NCBI GenBank assembly: GCA_964007475.1 | Contig: OZ023274.1 | Span: 73,667,303-73,731,302 of the forward strand | Length of the DNA: 64,000 nucleotides | Source: Hybos culiciformis | Taxonomy: Eukaryota > Arthropoda > Insecta > Diptera > Hybotidae | Direction: 5' to 3' | Shown: in pieces, positions 63,601 through 64,000 of the stretch | Layout: each line of letters begins with the position of its first letter | Position numbering within the stretch: the first letter of the stretch is position 1 | Made by a program: the position numbers and the translations under genes | The notes under the pieces: generated by a model | Databases searched by the model: none | What the model saw: only the letters and a program-made list of their open reading frames with translations | Told to the model about the DNA's origin: nothing

Positions 63601-63938
63601 GAGTCACTGGATGAATTTTTTTGATAAAAATATTTTCACTATTATTGAAAATTAATTAAAGTTATTTTGATAACGAGCGTAATATAATAAATAAGAAATA
63701 ATTTTTTTCATACATTTCTTTTATTTATCGTAGAAACTACAAAGTTTTAAAAACTCTAATAAACAAATTAAAATAATTATTTTTTAGAGTGTATTTAAAA
63801 ATTTCTAGCTCAGAGCTTTAGATATTGAAACTTACCTGGACCAACATACATCAATATTAGCGTGAATGGTACCATTATAGCAACTACTGACGCTAATAAT
63901 ATGCTACGGCGCCTTTTCGATGGTGTTTTAAGCCCCAT
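51646..63938 (-). CDS. MGAT4: GnT-IV: mannoside 4-beta-GlcNAc transferase (MGAT4)
   Basis: Minus-strand exons are 63938-63836, 56045-55125, 54760-54328, 52918-52660 and 51672-51646, in phase, 580 residues (human MGAT4A/B about 535-548). It is a Golgi type II protein that adds beta-1,4-GlcNAc from UDP-GlcNAc to the alpha-1,3 mannose arm of N-glycans. Residues 1-11 are basic and cytosolic (MGLKTPSKRRR); about 12-31 form the signal anchor. A helical stem follows (LSQRLAECQMRLQYLE). The catalytic domain holds SIVLGIPTVKR and QLEDDI with the metal-binding acidic motif at about 302-304. After FVLDFCQLGFIG the next exon begins GKMFKSAELPW. The C-terminal lectin-like part has YLFRSGNSEHPSDRFYNTTV and ends WALLSEIHLEEADR, matching the human EIHIKK end. 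An Asn-rich insert in the stem makes it longer than human. A or B is not assigned. Confidence 0.93.
51673..52659 (-). other. Last intron of MGAT4
   Basis: Donor GTTAGT, acceptor TTTATTTAG. A/T-rich, with nothing further recognised. Confidence 0.7.
52919..54327 (-). other. MGAT4 intron 3
   Basis: Donor GTAAGT, acceptor TTTTTAAAG. It contains a tRNA-promoter-like fragment at 54023-54058 on the plus strand (see there). Other open frames in it are homopolymer-driven. Confidence 0.7.
54023..54058 (+). repeat. A-box and B-box-like fragment, possible SINE relic
   Basis: TGGTGTAAAGTGG (54023-54035) resembles a Pol III A box, and GATTCGAGTCC (54048-54058) matches the B-box consensus GGTTCGANTCC at all but one position. 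They are too close for a normal tRNA and no acceptor stem is found, so at best this is a shortened tRNA-derived repeat. Confidence 0.25.
54761..55124 (-). other. MGAT4 intron 2
   Basis: Donor GTATGT, acceptor AATAACAG. It holds a repeated TTTCGAAA-like word (about 54893 and 54983) but no coding signal. Confidence 0.7.
63054..63238. repeat. Tandem triplication of about 62 bp
   Basis: Three units (63054-63115, 63116-63176, 63177-63238) each run from AGATAAAA through AAGCCAA, GGAATTTTTCCACGTTAATT and ATCCTTTAATTTCTCTTTC to TTTTAC or TTTTAG. They differ at only a few positions, so the duplication is recent. It is in the first intron of MGAT4, about 0.6 kb from the donor. Confidence 0.93.
63336..63445. 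repeat. Short direct repeats around GTAAATACAA
   Basis: The word GGGAAATGTAAATACAATTT occurs near 63336 and again, slightly changed (GGGAAATATAAATACAATTT), near 63364. A third weaker relative, GAATGTAAATACAACTTACC, is at about 63431. It is adjacent to the 62-bp triplication, so the whole 63.0-63.5 kb segment seems repeat-derived. Confidence 0.65.
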
Positions 63939-64000
63939 CTTGGCTTAATTTGAAAAGAATTAATTTCTGTAAAGATAAAAAATAATTTTATATATAAATT
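63939..64000. other. Start of MGAT4 5' UTR or promoter region
   Basis: Only 62 bp lie beyond the MGAT4 start codon before the window ends; no promoter motif is identifiable. Confidence 0.5.

Larger units (their letters stand above)
56046..63835 (-). other. First intron of MGAT4, 7.8 kb
   Basis: Donor GTAAGT after VGP, acceptor TTTTCTAG before LSAEQ. The exon phases join directly, so no extra exon is needed. It holds a tandem triplication of about 62 bp (63054-63238), related 30-bp repeats at about 63336-63445, and otherwise A/T-rich DNA without coding signal. Confidence 0.7.

Noticed and set aside
1..64000. CRISPR arrays, bacterial operons or a defence system
   Set aside because: Introns, insect gene families and repeat types show nuclear animal DNA; no regularly spaced repeats with unique spacers are present.

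Overview
The window looks like a piece of an insect nuclear genome. It is very AT-rich (mostly A/T with long homopolymer runs and TA-type microsatellites), its genes have GT-AG introns, and one gene is an intact CYP303A1-type cytochrome P450, a family known from insects. I cannot fix the order or species from the sequence alone. Exon boundaries below come from reading splice sites by eye, keeping reading phase, and matching remembered family motifs; no alignment was run.

Layout, left to right. 1-12,240 has no host gene that I can support. It holds a 258-bp miniature inverted-repeat element (828-1085) and a 5'-truncated LINE with most of its reverse transcriptase still open (6295-7763). 12,241-20,907 (minus) is an NPDC1/CAB-1-type neuronal membrane protein: a signal-peptide exon, a 7-kb intron with a TTAA-flanked repeat element, then four exons giving a transmembrane segment and a conserved tail with a pure (CAA)26 polyglutamine run. 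25,223-30,232 (minus) is a USP35/USP38-type ubiquitin-specific protease in 8 exons. About 1.6 kb away and divergently oriented is UTP20 (31,817-40,968, plus), a 2,764-residue HEAT-repeat component of the small-subunit processome, in 6 exons. The spacer between these two holds a 729-bp hAT-like element with a perfect 8-bp target duplication. Converging on UTP20 is CYP303A1 (41,382-43,263, minus), 498 residues in 3 exons. 43.3-51.6 kb shows no gene I can defend. 51,646-63,938 (minus) is MGAT4 (GnT-IV), 580 residues in 5 exons including a 27-nt last exon and a 7.8-kb first intron containing a tandem triplication of about 62 bp.

The five host genes serve unrelated processes (neuronal membrane trafficking, deubiquitination, 18S rRNA maturation, cuticle/sense-organ P450 chemistry, Golgi N-glycan branching), so this is ordinary eukaryotic gene order and not a pathway cluster. 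All five models keep an open phase across every junction, so none looks broken. The less expected content is the set of apparently unclassified small inverted-repeat elements, the tandem repeats, and several short coding-like islands outside the gene models. I found no CRISPR array, bacterial operon or convincing tRNA gene.
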